Shown: positions 35,196 through 48,188 of the stretch, piece by piece
How positions within the stretch are numbered: the stretch's first letter is position 1
Layout of the letters: each line of letters begins with the position of its first letter
Source of the DNA: Dromaius novaehollandiae
Taxonomy: Eukaryota; Chordata; Aves; Casuariiformes; Dromaiidae
Assembly: GCF_036370855.1 (NCBI RefSeq)
Contig: NC_088102.1
Span: 72,425,601-72,489,600, forward strand
Direction: 5' to 3'
DNA: 64,000 nt
The notes under the pieces: model-generated
Databases searched by the model: none
What the model was told of the DNA's origin: nothing
The model's input: only the letters and a program-made list of their open reading frames with translations
Made by a program: the position numbers and the translations under genes

Positions 35196-38100
35196 ATGGC
35201 CACCACCAGCCAGCTCCTTGCCAGCGCACTGGGACTGCTGCTGTGCTCTGCAGGGGTGAGTGCCTGTGGGCTCCCCGGGGCTGGAGCTGCCTGCCCTTAT
35301 GCCGAGAGTGGGAGGCAGCCCTGGGGTTGGGGAGGCCACCGTGGGGCTGGGGTGGCCACCATGGGTCTGTGCGTGACCTGCTGGGAGGGCTTCCTAGGGA
35401 CACCAGTGGAGACACTCCACCCAGGCAGCCCTCGGGGACTCGCAGTGCCTGCGCTGCGCTGGGGACAGGGCTTATGCCAGTGGGGCCAAACACTGAGCAC
35501 ATGTGGCAGGACATGTCCTCTGCTGTGTTCACCTTGCATCGGGTGCCGGACATTCAGGAGAATGTCCTGCAGTGCGCCGAGGCTTTCCCCCCCAACAGCC
35601 ATACATCGGGACCCAAAAGCCAGGCCCGCAGTGGGGAGTGGAGGCCATCAGGGCAGGGAACAGCTGTGGGACAGAGTCCCCCAGCCAGCCTGGTAGGGCA
35701 GGCTGTGCCAGGTGCCCGTGGCACCATGCTGGGACTCCATGTCCTCCTTTGTGGTCCCACATGGGCACCCACAGGCACCGGGGAGCTGCGACTGGTTAAC
35801 GGAGGCAGCCGCTGCGCCGGTCGGGTGGAGATGAAGCACGAGGGCCAGTGGGGCACCGTGTGCAGCTATGACTTTGACTGGGATGTCCGTGGGGCCTCCG
35901 TGGTCTGCAGGCAGCTGGGATGCGGCACCGTGGCCAGGGCCTCCCCGTACACCCCATTTGGGGCTGGGACTGGCCGGATTTGGCTGCAGCCCTTCTTATG
36001 CCGTGGCACTGAGACAGCGCTCCACAACTGCCCCCACTTCGGCTGGGGCCAGCACTACTGTGGCCATGACACAGATGTTGGGGTGACGTGCTCAGGTGAG
36101 GGTTTGGGTGACCATACTGTGGTGCAGCCCCTTGGCTGCTCACGGTTGGGAGCTGGCATGGCCATTACCAGGGACTTCCCAATGGGGACTCCCTGGGCAC
36201 AGATGGGGTGCAGGAGTGGGCTGCAGTGCACCACACTCATGCCCTGAGGGCACCTCTAATGCAGATGCCGTGGAGCTGAGGCTGGTGAATGGAGGTGGTC
36301 CCTGTGCAGGCAGAGTGGAGGTGAAGCTGCGGGGCCAGTGGGGAACGGTGGCAGATGATGGATGGGACATGGAAGATGCCGAGGTGGTGTGTCAGCAGCT
36401 GGGCTGTGGCTCGGCCAAAAGCACACATGGCTGGACCTACTTTGGGAAAGCATCTGGACCAATTCATCTGGTTCGAGTTGACTGTCACGGGGATGAATCT
36501 GCCCTCTGGGAATGCACTGTCCAGGGGTGGGGGCCATACACTGGCCCCCATGACTGGGATGTTGGCGTGGTCTGCCAAGGTAAGAGCTGTGGTGGTCACG
36601 GCCCAGGCTTTCTCACAATTGGGGCCGTCTGTGCCAGCACCATGGCTCTGGTGGCAGCCCCTCCACAACCCCCCAGCGTGTCCCAGGGACCCCCAAGAGA
36701 TCCCAGACTCTCTCCTCCGGCAGGGTTTGTGCGGCTGGTTGGCGGAGACAGTGCCTGCTTGGGCCGTGTGGAGGTCAGGCAGGGCCGAGCCTGGGCCACC
36801 CTCTGTGAAGCCCACGTGGACCTCAACACCGCCCATGTCATCTGCAAGGAGCTGGGCTGTGGAGCAGCTCTGGCCATCACTGGGGCGGCACGCTTTGGGG
36901 CAGGAGCTGGGCCCATCTGGGACGGGGGCTTTGAGTGTGCAGGCAACGAATCCCTCCTGTCTGCTTGCACCCGCAGGCTGCCCCATGGCCAGGGCTGCAC
37001 CCACACCAGTGACGCTGCCATCATCTGCTCCCGTAAGAGAGCAAGGCATGGGACAGAGGCTGCAGCGGGAGGCGGGGGAGACAGACAGCAGGGACAGGGG
37101 TGCCCTGGGCAGGGACGGGGCAGGGAGGCTGCGGGCTGGCTTGTGGCAGTCCCTAGGGGCACGAAAAGGCAGCGGGGTGTGGGAGGCAGAGGGCTGCCAT
37201 GCCTGCATGCCCCCACCATTGCAGAGCAGGGGACATGAGCCTTCATCTCCAGCGTCTTTTCTCCCTCCCAGCCTACACAGGCTTCAGGCTGGTGAACGGC
37301 AGCACAGAGTGCACAGGGCGGGTGGAGCTGGAGGCGCACGGCACCTGGGGCTCCCTCTGCGACGCCGGCTGGGACATGCCCGACGCCCAGGTGCTCTGCC
37401 ACCACCTCGGCTGCGGCTTTGCAGCCTCTGTGCCTCGCAGAGGGTATTTTGGGACAGGGAGCGGCCCACTGTGGCAGGACACATTTCACTGCAGCGGGAC
37501 CGAGTCCCACCTGGGAGAGTGCCCTGCCACGGCGCTGGGGACCCCCGCCTGCTCGCTGGGCCACGCTGCCGCAGTCAATTGCTCAGGTGCGTGTGGGGCA
37601 GGTGGCGTCAGACAGGAGGGCCTGCTGTGGGGAGGGGACCCAGCACCCCAAATGGAGGGGTGCCCCTCCTTCTCACTGCCAGCAGGAGCTGTGGGGCACA
37701 GGGCCCATCTGGGGAAGCAGGGCCATGTCAGGGCAGGAGGAGGGCTGAGCCCAGGCACAGGGTAGCAGGCACATGGGCAGGAGGAGGGCAGTGGGGCTGT
37801 GCTGTCCCCCGGCAAGCCGTGGGGCTCCTTGGCACCCCACGGTCCCCACAGGACATCTCCCCTCTGTGTGGGGCCAGGTGGCACTGAACCCCTGCGGCTG
37901 GTGGACGGGGAGAGCCGCTGTGACGGGCGCCTGGAGGTGGCCCTGGGTGGGGCCTGGGGCCGAGTCCTGCCACAGCAGTGGGACGACAGCGGTGCCAGCG
38001 TGGTGTGCCGGCAGCTCCGGTGCGGCACGGTGCAGAAGGCCTACACCGCCCCAGTGCTGCAGCCAGGCTCGAGTCCCCTGGGGCTGAGCGGGCTCTGGTG

Positions 38101-41100
38101 TGCAGGCACGGAGACCCACCTGGCCCAGTGCAATGCCACGCTGCCCAGCGCCGTGCCATCGGGCCACACCGAGGAGGCGGTGGTTGTGTGCTCAGGTGAG
38201 TGTGCCAGGAAGGGCCCCAGGGTGCCGCAGGGGCCTGAGTGGCTGCCCCATCCCGGGCTGTCTCTGGCTGCAGGGAGCCGGCGGGTGCGGCTGGCGAGCG
38301 GCCCTGGGCGCTGTGCTGGGAGAGTGGAGGTCTACGTGCAGGGGGCCTGGATCCATGTCTGTGAGGATGCCTGGGACCTCTGGGATGCCACCGTCGTCTG
38401 CCGCCAGCTGGGCTGCGGCAAGGCCCTGGCAGTGCCCGGCTCAGCCCGCTACGGCCGGGGCTCGGGGCCAGTGTGGCTGGGCGCTGGCGGGTGCTCCGGG
38501 ACCGAGGCGACACTCTGGGACTGCCCGGCCCCGGCCCCGGCTCCAGGGCAGCGTGGTTGCAAGCAGGGTGCTGGCGCAGCAGCCGTTTGCTCAGGTCAGT
38601 GGCATCCTCCACCGGGGCCAGAGGTAGCAGGGCTGTGGGACTGGCCGTGGTGCCAGCCCTCCCCACCGGCCTCCCTGACCAGCTCCCCACACCCTGGGCA
38701 GTCCCGGGGAGCGAGATGGCGCCTTTGCCCCACTGCCCCAGCGTGTCCGCTGCTTGGGGTCCTTCTCTTAGTGCCTCGGGGAGGTGGGCGGCGTGGTCGT
38801 AAGAGTGGGGGTGTCTGCCCAGCCCTGGCTCAGCTGTGCCCCGCCCTGCTCATGCTATCCCCTTGCAGAGCTCACAGTCCTGCGGCTGGCGGGTGGCAGC
38901 AGCTGCACCGGGCGCCTGGAGGTCTTCTACAATGGGACGTGGGGCAGCGTGTGCGCCAATGGCACCAGCCCCGCCACAGCCGCCGTGGTGTGCCAGCAGC
39001 TGGGCTGCGGGGCCACGGGCCGACTGGCATCTGCCCCAGCAACCACACAGGGCTCAGGCCCCGCGTGGCTGGCCTGGGTGCAGTGCGAGCTGGGGACCGA
39101 CTCCCTCTGGCACTGCCCCTCGGCACCCTGGCACCTGCAGCCCTGTGACTTCCCTGGGGACACCCACATCACATGTGACAGGGACCCTGGCGGCACCAGA
39201 GTGACTCCCACGCCAGCCAGGGCAACTGGATGCCCAGACGGCACAGCTTGCACAGGTAGCTTTGCCAGCGCAGTGGCCCCAGGGACCCTCCAGCTCGGGC
39301 TGGCGCAGCCCAGTGGAGGGGGAGCAGCTCTGTCAAGGAGATCCCAGCTGCCCGGGCACTGTCACCCCTTGGCTTCATGCAGGGGTTGGCCCTTTGGCCC
39401 AGGGGTGCCCTCCTTGGCCTCCCTGTCCTGCCAGCCACTCCCCTGCATCCTCCCATGCATCCACAGTGATGCAGGATGGGACAGGGTCCCCAGCCTCCCT
39501 CCAGCTCTGCCGTGTTTTGGTGTCCTCACAGGTGCCCACAGGAGCCCCGCGGGGGGTGCTGGGGCCATGCCAGTGCCCACCATCCTCTGCATCATCCTGG
39601 GGACCCTGCTCTGCCTGGCCCTGGGGGCTCTCGCCATGCAGGCATGGCGCACCATGGCTCAGCACAGAGGTGGGTCATGCCGGGGTTCTCCGGGGCTGAA
39701 TCTACCAGGACGAGGCACCAGGGCAGAGCCAGTCAGGGCTGGGGGCCACTGATGGCTCCCGGGACTGCCTGGCCATGGGGCGGCCCGGCTGCACAGGCTG
39801 GGGACAGGCATGGCGGTGGAGGCCAGGAGGCCAGTGCTGAAAGAGGGCAGGACGCGGCGCAGCACAAGGGCCAGGCAGGGGCACCAGAGCCACTCGGCAG
39901 ATGGGGCACAGCAGTGGAGCTGGGCCACAGGGATATCGGGGGCACAGCTGGGGACCCCCACCATCCCATGTGCTGTGCCCATGGCCTGGGGTTATGGCTG
40001 CCCTTGCTTTCCAGGCCCTGGCAGAGCTGGGGACACAATCTCTGAGGCCGTCTATGAGGAGCTCGACTACACCCTGACGCCGGAGTACCAGGAGGTGCCC
40101 AGTGGCTCAGGTGCGTACACCCTGACTCCCGTGCTCGGGCCAGCCCAGCCCGGCATCTCTCCCTGGGGAAGGAGGTCTCTGCGCTGAGGCCCCCACGCAC
40201 CCGCTGCAGCAGCTGTGCTGTGAGCCTGGCCATGTGCTGGCCACGGGGAGCTGGAGTGCAGGGCCGTATCCTGGCCCCTCACAGTCCCCGCTGTGCGGTG
40301 AGGCTGTCCTGCCCAGGGTGCTGGCCAGGCCGTGGGACTGGGCAGCCTCTCCTAACGCCCCATCCTCCAGGCTCTCCATCAGAAGGCTCAGCAGCAAAGC
40401 TGCCGTATTACACCAGTGACAGTGTGGAGGTCAGCAGCCCCGCGACAGCAGCAGGTACGGGGCCGGAGTGCAGGGCCGTGCTGCAACGCGCCCAGAGGTG
40501 CAGCCGTCATGCCACAGCCAGTGCCAGCAGGGGCCTCACATGGTGCCTGTGCAGCATGGCCACGTGGCCCTTGGTTATTTTCTGGGCCGACACTCATGGC
40601 TACGAATGAGCCTCTGGGCTGCTGGCTCCATCCGAGAGCTGGCAGCCCCATGCAGCAGGCCTGGCCCCCATGTCGGCACCCGCAGCTCTGTGGTCAGTGG
40701 GGGCTGGCACAACGCGACCCCTGCCCTGGCCTTCATTTCACTGCCCTGTCTGTTGCAGACACCCCTGCCCTGCCCAGGCATGGCCCCCCGGATGGGTATG
40801 ATGATGCCGCGGCCGTGCTGCACCCGGGAGAGGCCGCTTCTCCAGGGTCGAGCGACGGAGATGTCTCCGAGGTCACGGTGCTGGAAGGTAAGAGGCACCA
40901 CAGCCCATACAGCAGCACTGCCATTCCCAGCGCTGTGCCATCCCGCCGGGAGAGGTGGCTCCCCGTGCTCTATTGCGGCGGTGGGTGGTGCCTGGGCATG
41001 GCGGGGACCACTGGCCTGGACCTGGCAGCCGGGGGATGAAATGCCCCCTAGAGGCACCGGCCATGCTGTCCGCAGCGGGGAGCCGGCCCTCGCTGAGCCA

Positions 41101-41200
41101 CCCGGAGCTGCCAGGAGCCACGACAGATGCACCAGCTTCAGCGCCCCGAGACATGGGCTACGACGATGTTGGTGTCAGTGGCCCCAGGACATCACTGTGA
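35196..41200 (+). CDS. WC1-like SRCR receptor, gene D (start exon altered)
   Basis: Exons: signal peptide from ATG 35196 (donor at 35255/35256); SRCR1 35775-36095, SRCR2 36265-36579, SRCR3 36724-37032, SRCR4 37272-37586, SRCR5 37878-38195, SRCR6 38274-38594, SRCR7 plus stalk 38869-39255; transmembrane 39532-39669; tail 40015-40110, 40371-40454, 40759-40887, 41076-41200. From SRCR1 on, all exons are phase 1 multiples of 3 without stops. The upstream ATG of gene C is CTG here, so the second ATG is used. Exon 1 is 7 nt shorter than in C, E and F, and the usual donor would put SRCR1 out of frame. A GT 4 nt later (35260) would restore it, giving 973 aa. The tail is intact: YEELDYTLTPEYQEV, KLPYYTSDS, DGYDDA, GYDDVG. 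It is either functional through the alternative donor or a very young pseudogene. Confidence 0.85.
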
Positions 41201-41430
41201 GCATGGCGGGGCCGCGCTGTGGCAGTCCCTGAGGACACACACGGTGCCATGGGGATCTGCCCCCATGAGCCACAGGCCAACCACAGCAGGCATCGTCTGT
41301 CTCACTAACGGCCCACTCGGGCTGGCCAGGGACTATGGGCACCATGGAGATGTGCCTCCATCATCCCTCCTGCGCAGCCCTCCAGGTGCTGCATGAGTTT
41401 GTGCTTCCACTGTGCATTTCTCTCTCTTCT

Positions 41431-41436
41431 ATTAAA
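41431..41436 (+). promoter_or_regulatory. Polyadenylation signal of gene D
   Basis: ATTAAA 231 nt after the stop, with a second ATTAAA at 41441. Confidence 0.7.
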
Positions 41437-42033
41437 AAAAATTAAAAAATGTTTGGAGCCTCGGCCCCAAGGTGAGGCCTTTGGGCACACTGCTGTATCC
41501 TCAGGGGTGGCTGGGGTGGACAAGGAGCATGTCCTGCTCAGAGTGAGCTCTGTTGCACATAGCCAGTAACTCTCCTGCCGGCCTCACACGGCTCCAGTTA
41601 ATCGCTGTTGCTGCTGCAGGTCTTTCGCCCGCACTGTCCTACACTGGGATGTTACCATGCACGGCACCCTGACTATTGTGGCCCTCACCCGCCCCAGAGC
41701 AGCGCTGCACCAGGTCGACATTTGCCATCGCTGGTGGTGCACACTGCCCATGGCAGGGACTGCAGTGGAGCAAGCGTTGCTCTATAGAAAGAGCCAAGCA
41801 TGGGCAGCGCCGCCTGATGCAGCAGTGGTGGAGCAGCTGGCAGGCTTCCTCTCCTCGCTGGAGGTTTCCCTTGCTGTAAGGCAGGCCTGCAGCCCAAACA
41901 CAAGGGCAGGACAACAGTGTGACAAGTGGAGATGTCTTGGAGGGAGGCTATGGTCTGCCTTCCTGCCTGCCACCTAGTAAAAGACCCCATCTGGGAGAGC
42001 AGGGCAGATGCTTTGTCTCCTTGATTGGAGGCA
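41437..42033. other. 3' flanking module of gene D, no gene seen
   Basis: Closest to the module after gene A; the + frame near 41790-41970 is open as it is there. No domain is recognised. Confidence 0.5.
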
Positions 42034-43480
42034 TCACTGGGCACCAGTGAAAAGAGGCTGGCCCCATCCTCTTCACAAATTCCCTTCACATAGTTATACC
42101 CATCAGTACAGAACCCCCGCCCTCAGGCTTCCCTCCTCCACCATGAACAGGCCCAGCTCTCTCAGCTTTTCCTTGTATGATACATATTCCCATTCCTTCA
42201 GCATCATAGGAGCCCTTTGCTGCACTCGCTCCAGGAGCTCCGTGTCTCTCTTGTCTTGGGGAGTCCAGAACTGCACACAGCACTCCAGACGTGGCCTCCC
42301 CAGGGCTCAGTAGAGGCAAAGGATCACCTCCCTCCACCTGCTGACAACACTCTGCCTAATGCAGCCCAGCATACCCTTGGCCTTCTTGGCCACAAGGGCA
42401 CGGTGCTGGCTCACGGTCAGCTTGTTGTCCACCAGGCCTCCCAGGTCCTTCTCTGCATGGCTGCTTTCCAGCAGGTCAGCCACCACCCTCTACTGCTGCA
42501 GCGGGTATTCCTCCCCAGGGGCAGGCCTCTGCACTTCACCTGATTCAGCTTCATGAGGTTCCCCTCTGCCCATCTCCCCAGACTGTCAAGCTACCTCGGA
42601 AGGGCAGCACAGCCCTCTGGGGTATCTGCCACTCCTCTCAGGATCACCCTTGGATCATCAGCACACTTGCTGCAGGTGCACTCTGTCCCCTCATCCACGT
42701 CACTGAGGAAGAAGATGAACAGTACTGCACCCAGCATGGACCCCTGGCAGACACCGCCAGCTACAGGCCTCCAACGAGACTTTGTGCTGCTCATCACAAT
42801 CCTCTGAGCTCTGCCAGACAGCCAGTTTTCAAGCCACCTCACTGTCTGCCCATCTAACCCACACTTCCTCAGCTTGCCTGTGAGGATGTGATGGGAGACA
42901 GTGTCCAAAGCCTTGCTCAAGTCAAGGGAGACAACTTGCCCTGCTCTCCCCTCATCTACCCAGCCAGGCGTCCCATCCTAGAAGGCTCTCACGTTGGTTA
43001 AGCATGATTTCCCCCTTTGGGAATCCACACTTGCTACTCTGGATCTGGAAAAGTCAGCCTCTCTTGAGGCTTTCTCCCTGCTCTCCAGGGCCTGGGATAT
43101 GCGGAGGGCCCGTCTTTGCAGGAAAGACTGCAGCAAAGCAGCATTTAGGATCTCTGCCTTTCCAACATGCTTTGTCACCAGGGCCCTTTCCCCGGTCAGC
43201 AGTGAGCCCACAACTTCCCTTCTCCTCCTTTGGTTATTGATGGATTTAAAGAAGCCCTGCTTGCTTCACATCCCTCAACACATTAAACTCCAAAGGGGCC
43301 GGGGTCTCGGCCTGGACCTTTTGAGCCACATCCTTCCTACTCGGACAACATCCCTCTATTCCTCCCATGTTTCCTGAGGCTGGCTCCACACAAGCCCTGC
43401 CTCAGCTTTTGGCAGTTCTCCTTAAGCATGGTGTCAAACAGATGTCCCCTGGCATTGTAGTACTCTAAGAGTAGTTCAGG
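42034..43480 (-). mobile_element. CR1 LINE fragment
   Basis: Antisense CR1. Minus strand 42591-42920 reads SKALDTVSHHILTGKLRKCG (motif A region of the reverse transcriptase), then SDVDEGTECTCSKCADD. It ends next to NACHT fragment 3. Confidence 0.88.
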
Positions 43481-43545
43481 AAACCACAAGTGTAAGCCAC
43501 ACACATGCAGCCACAGGCAACAAGCAAGCCAACGCTGCTGTTACT

Positions 43546-43800
43546 ATGGCACGGCTGTTTCAACCTCATGAAGAAGGACAAGCGCCACACACCACTGTGC
43601 TGCTGGGAGCTGCAGGGATGGGAAAGACAATGACAAGGAGGAAGATCACCATGGAGTGGGCAGGAGCAGTCCTTTATACACAGTTTGACTATGTTTTCTA
43701 CCTCAACTGGAAAGAAATCAGCCCCACTACAGCAGGGAGTGCAGCACACTTGATTTCCAAGCTCTGTCATTGCCCCTACTTGGACTCTTCCATCTTGGCT
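43546..43800 (+). pseudogene. NLRP3-like NACHT fragment 3
   Basis: Nearly the same as fragment 2 (Walker A GAAGMGKT, FDYVFYLNW). It also reads SAAHLISKLCHCP, aligning with the LGDLIMSCCPDP stretch of NLRP3. Sequence after 43800 no longer resembles NACHT. Confidence 0.78.
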
Positions 43801-46049
43801 GGACCGGAAGTGCCTGGAGCCTGCACTTGCACTCACTCCCCTGGCCTTCACAGTCTGGGTGGTTTTTTCCAGGCACAGCCCACATGGACTCACGAGCCAC
43901 CTGGGCCCTGCATGGCCAATGCCTTTTGCTCAGACAGCAAGCAGGCCCTGCAGCGTCCTAGTGGGATGCAAGTACGGAGTTGAACTCTCTGGACTTGTGC
44001 ACCCCCGAGCTAAAGAGAAACCTGAAACGAGAGCTCAAGGCCCCTGTGACCTTCTGCCCAACAAGAGCCGGCACAGAGCCTGGCTTGGGTCAGAATGGTT
44101 TGGGCTGGCCCTGTGGGACTCCTGCCACATGCTTAACCCTGGCTCCTGTTCCCTGATTCAGCGCTGGAAAGCACTGAAACACAGATATGGTTCACCTGAG
44201 CAGACACTGAGACAGGACAACCACAGTGTCCCTCTCTCGCCTGCACAGCCCTGGGTGCACCAGGGCTGCTTGGAGGCCAGTGTGGCAAACCCCATGAGCT
44301 GTGAGACTTTGGATACCTTCTGCCTCTTTTCCCCAGAAGCACCAGGGCAGTGAAAGCCATGGGCAGGGAGTGGGCATGGCAGCAGGGCTGTGGCCGTGCA
44401 GGCCCCCTGAGGTCGGATGCTGTGGGGCCGGGACAGTGTATCGCCATCGAGGTGGACCATGCCGTGTGGTCTCAGGCGGCAGTTCTTCTCTTTTTCTTGT
44501 TCGATTGAAAGACTGAACACATTGGGAGTAAAGGAAGAAACGTAGCAGGAGTTGGCTGCGCTCAAGGGAAGAAGGGAATTTTGCTGCTGTCATACCGGTG
44601 GGGGAGGACGGTGGCATTATGGGTAGGCGTGCCTCAAAGGGAGGCCACGGCCTGTCTTCCTGCATGCCACCAAGCGTTGGCCCCATCCGAGACAGCAAGG
44701 CACACACTTTATGTCCGTGATTGGAGGCATCACCCACAAGGGGTACAAAGGAGGGTTGGGAAGAAAGCTGAAGGCATGCCTCTCAATGCTAAATATCCCT
44801 CTCTGGCTTCCCAACTGCTGCACTTTCATCTCTATAATCAGCTCACAGCTTTGGTACCTCCCTTGAATGTTCCGCCAGTTAAACACAGAAGGTCTACATG
44901 CTCAATGGTTACGCTGCATTAGTTTTCTATGCTGCTCTTTCCTCTCTATGTGGTCAGTGCATATGCTGCATGAGCTTTGTATGCCACTCTTGTCTCTCTG
45001 CAAGGCCTGCCGGCATTTGTACGCAGCCCATACCGGAATGCTGAGGTCTGACAAGCCCCTGCCGCTAGTCCACTTCCCGACGGCTTCTGTTGCTGTGACC
45101 TGCTACTCTTTCAACTAGGGAAGCAAGTAGCTATGCACTGAGCTTTGCAGCCAAGGTAGGATGTGTCCTGCGAGAGCCCTGACTCAGCTGCTGATCTGCA
45201 CCTCCTCCCTGGTGTCTGTACACAGTGGGAAAATCCCCACGCTGGGGCACTGGAGCTGTCTGTTGCACTGCAGCTGCAAAAAATGTCCCCACGTGGCAGC
45301 TGAGCTTGCCTGGGCAGAGGAGGATTCCCACCAGCTGTGACGCAACTGTGGGCAGGTGCTGGCCACCCTCATCCCTGCCTTGGAAGGGGGTTCCGGGATG
45401 TTGGATGGAGGGTGCATTCCGAGGTGGAGCGAGGTGCTGGGAACTCCCCTGCCCTTGGGTGGGTGCTGCTGCCACAGCTTAGAGGAGGCCTGAGAGACCT
45501 GCAAGGCATTGCTGGGCTGAACTGCTTTGCTGGTACAGCCAGCCACGAGCACAGGTCCCCTTGACAACCAAATCCACCTAGCTACCTACTGCAGATGCTG
45601 AAGCAGCCACCCTTCCAGGCATTGTGTGGGAGGGAAACAACGGGACAGGGCTGGGGCCGTGCCTGATTCACTGGACCTGAAAAGGGCACAGACTGGAAGT
45701 GGCATCCTCCCATGTTCCCACTGCAGTCGGTGGGGAGAAACAGGCCATACAGGGGGGGAATGCAGGTGCAGGCTGGACTGAACCATCCCAGGCACTGTCT
45801 CCCTCTGCCCTCCCAGTTCTGCACCAGCACCTGCACTAGCAGGGAGCAGGGCCTGGCAGCTCGGCAGTGGCAGTGCAACCTCAGGCCAATGCCGCACAGG
45901 GTAAAGAAGCTCTTTGTGTCAGGAAGGCCTTGAAGTGGCCAGAGCTTTCCAGATCCTTTTGCCTTGGACTGAGGATGAAGTGCATCTGCACAGGGCTGAC
46001 AGCATGGCACGACTGAAGCTGCCCTCCACTCTGCCTTGTGTTCACGGAA
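43801..46049. other. Anonymous duplicated intergenic block
   Basis: Full-length version of the block, very close to 57786-59984, plus a short extra repeat near 44950 (GTGGTCAGTGCATATGCTGC) that is also in the 12181-14405 copy. No gene is recognised. Confidence 0.5.
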
Positions 46050-46560
46050 GCACAGAAGCACGCAACGGCAGAGGTTGGAAGGGACCTCTGGAGATCATTG
46101 TGGTCAATGCCCCTGCCCATGAGGGTCATCTAAAGCCCATCGCCCAGAACCCTATCCAGACGCCTCTGCAATGTCTCCTAGGACGGAGACCCCACAATCT
46201 CCCCAGGAAACCTGTTCCCGGGCTCTGTCACACTCACAGGAAAGTTTTTCCCTCTGGGCAGACGGAACTTCCTGGGTTTCAGGTTGTGCCCGTTGCCTCT
46301 CGTCCTATCGCTAGGCACCACTGAAAAGCTCTTGACACCCTCCCTTCAGATATTTATGCCCACTGATAAAGATCCCCCCACAGGCTTCCCTTCTCCACCA
46401 TGAACAGGCCCAGTTCTCTCAGCCTTTCCGCGTGTGACAGATGCTCCCATCTCTTAAGCATCGTAGGAGCCAAATGGGCCTTGACATTCCGAGCCCCATC
46501 CTTGCCTGCTTGGACAACATCCCTTCATTCCTCCCATATTTCCTGAGGCTGGCTCCACAC
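46050..46560 (-). mobile_element. CR1 LINE 3' end
   Basis: Antisense CR1 3' terminus with the same internal jump as the copy at 14406; indels interrupt the reverse transcriptase frame. Confidence 0.85.
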
Positions 46561-46712
46561 CAGCCCTTCCTCAACCTTTCGCACTTCTCCTTAACCATGG
46601 TGTCAAACAGGTGTCACACAGCATTGGTGTGCTGTTAGAGTAGCCCTACTGATGAGGAGCTCCTAAGAAATCGAGCTCCCTTTCAAGCTGACTGTGCTTC
46701 CTCTTCGTTTAG

Positions 46713-46790
46713 ATTACAAACAAAAATACAAAGCGCACATGACAAGACAGTTCCTGCAGGCAGTTATGATTCTAATGCACTGCTGGACCC
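46713..46790 (+). pseudogene. FISNA-like exon fragment 4
   Basis: Reads DYKQKYKAHMTRQFLQAV after AG (46711-46712). This is the copy closest to NLRP3 (DYRKKYRKYVRSRFQ), including the leading Asp-Tyr. Confidence 0.52.
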
Positions 46791-47900
46791 TCCTCTCCTG
46801 CCTGAGCCCTTTCCCTAAGCACAGCAGCCTGGGAGACCTTGTTGGCAAAGCTCCTCCTCCCTTCCTCCTCCTCTATGTGCCCTTTTTCACTGGAGTTCGG
46901 GCCAGCTTATCCAGGCCATCCTCCTGAGACATCAGCTCATCTCCTGAGCCTCACGACAGACCACTCTTGTGCTCGGCGGAGGCTCTCCTTCATTCCCTGC
47001 TGCCTGTGCTGCACTTAGGCAGATGCTGGGGAGGCAAAGCCCTACCAGTGACAACACCCATGCAGAGCGATATTCACCTGGGGGATGTCCCCACTCCTAC
47101 CCAAAATGTCCCAAATGACCAGCAGGCTCAAGGGAACCAACACCGGTCTCCCATATCCCTCAGATTTGTCCAAGAGCCTCTCAGTTGCTCTGGATTTGCT
47201 CCAGGTCTCTGTGGCACTGGCACTGCAAAGAGATACTGATACACAGAAGCCTAGCGTTATCATACTCTGAAATGCAGCTGGCTGAGCAGAAACAGAAGCA
47301 GGTGGTGAGATGCTGGCTGTTCAGCAGGCCCAGCAGATGCCTGTGCTCTGACACACAGCAGCACTCAGGCTGCTGCAGCTGCTTCCCCTTGGGGGCTGGT
47401 GTGCAGTGGGGGAACCACCTCCTTCCTGCCTCAGAACTGTGTGGGGTGAGTGTGGCAGTGTGGGAACTGTGGGGCTGAGGGGCACAGGCCTGCAGGCAAC
47501 TGGATAGCACCTCCATCTGCCCGCAAGCTGCTGTGAGGGGCCCAGGCCCTCCTGCCAATGTGCCATGGAGCCTGGGGCTGGGCTTGACTTGGTGCCACGC
47601 TGGAGCTTTCTAGCCCAGAGCCAGCCCCAGTGCCTGGCCCATGTGGAGGGCTGCAGTGCGGAGGGACCTGGTGCCAGAGGTCAGCCCCACAGCAGCAAGG
47701 AGGCTGCAGCAGATGCTGCCCCCTGCAGAGGACAGTCCCTGTCAAGGAAGGGCTCTTGCCACACTCCCTGGCACAGTGTGACACACCCAGACCCATGCGG
47801 GCTCAGGCATAGGGAGGGCCCGCACACCCTGCACCCACTGCAGCACCCAGGTGGGGAGTCCTGCTCAGATCATCATCAGGCTCCCCACGGGGACAGCCAG
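46791..47900. other. Upstream flank of gene E, no gene seen
   Basis: Counterpart of 15691-16880; it shares a short deletion near 47035 with the flank of F. Confidence 0.45.
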
Positions 47901-48016
47901 GCAGGCACCCACCCACTGGTGGGGAGCGCGTGATGGCAGAAGTGGAGCCGAGACGCATATATGGGCATGCACGGGGATGGAGAAGGTTGTTGGAGGCTGG
48001 GGCTCTGTCAGATGGG

Positions 48017-48104
48017 AGATAACCCTCCTGATAACATCTCAAAAGGTGCCTAATGCCGTTGATTGGCTGCCCCGGCAGCGGGGCCTGCGCTTCTGCCTAT
48101 ATAT
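48017..48104 (+). promoter_or_regulatory. Promoter of gene E
   Basis: AGATAA 48017-48022, TGATAA 48029-48034, GATTGGC 48061-48067, TATATAT 48098-48104. The more distal ATTGG seen in C, D and F is GTTGG here. Confidence 0.75.
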
Positions 48105-48188
48105 TGCCCCCCCCACCACAGCAGCCTCTGGTGGCCTGGGAGGCAAGCAGGAGCTGGGGACTGCAGCATTGGGCAGGAGGTGTTTGGG

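Noticed and set aside
35060-36247. A 395-codon frame running from the promoter region into SRCR1 of gene D
   Set aside because: It crosses the TATA box and intron 1, has no signal peptide, and equivalent frames are broken in the sister genes.
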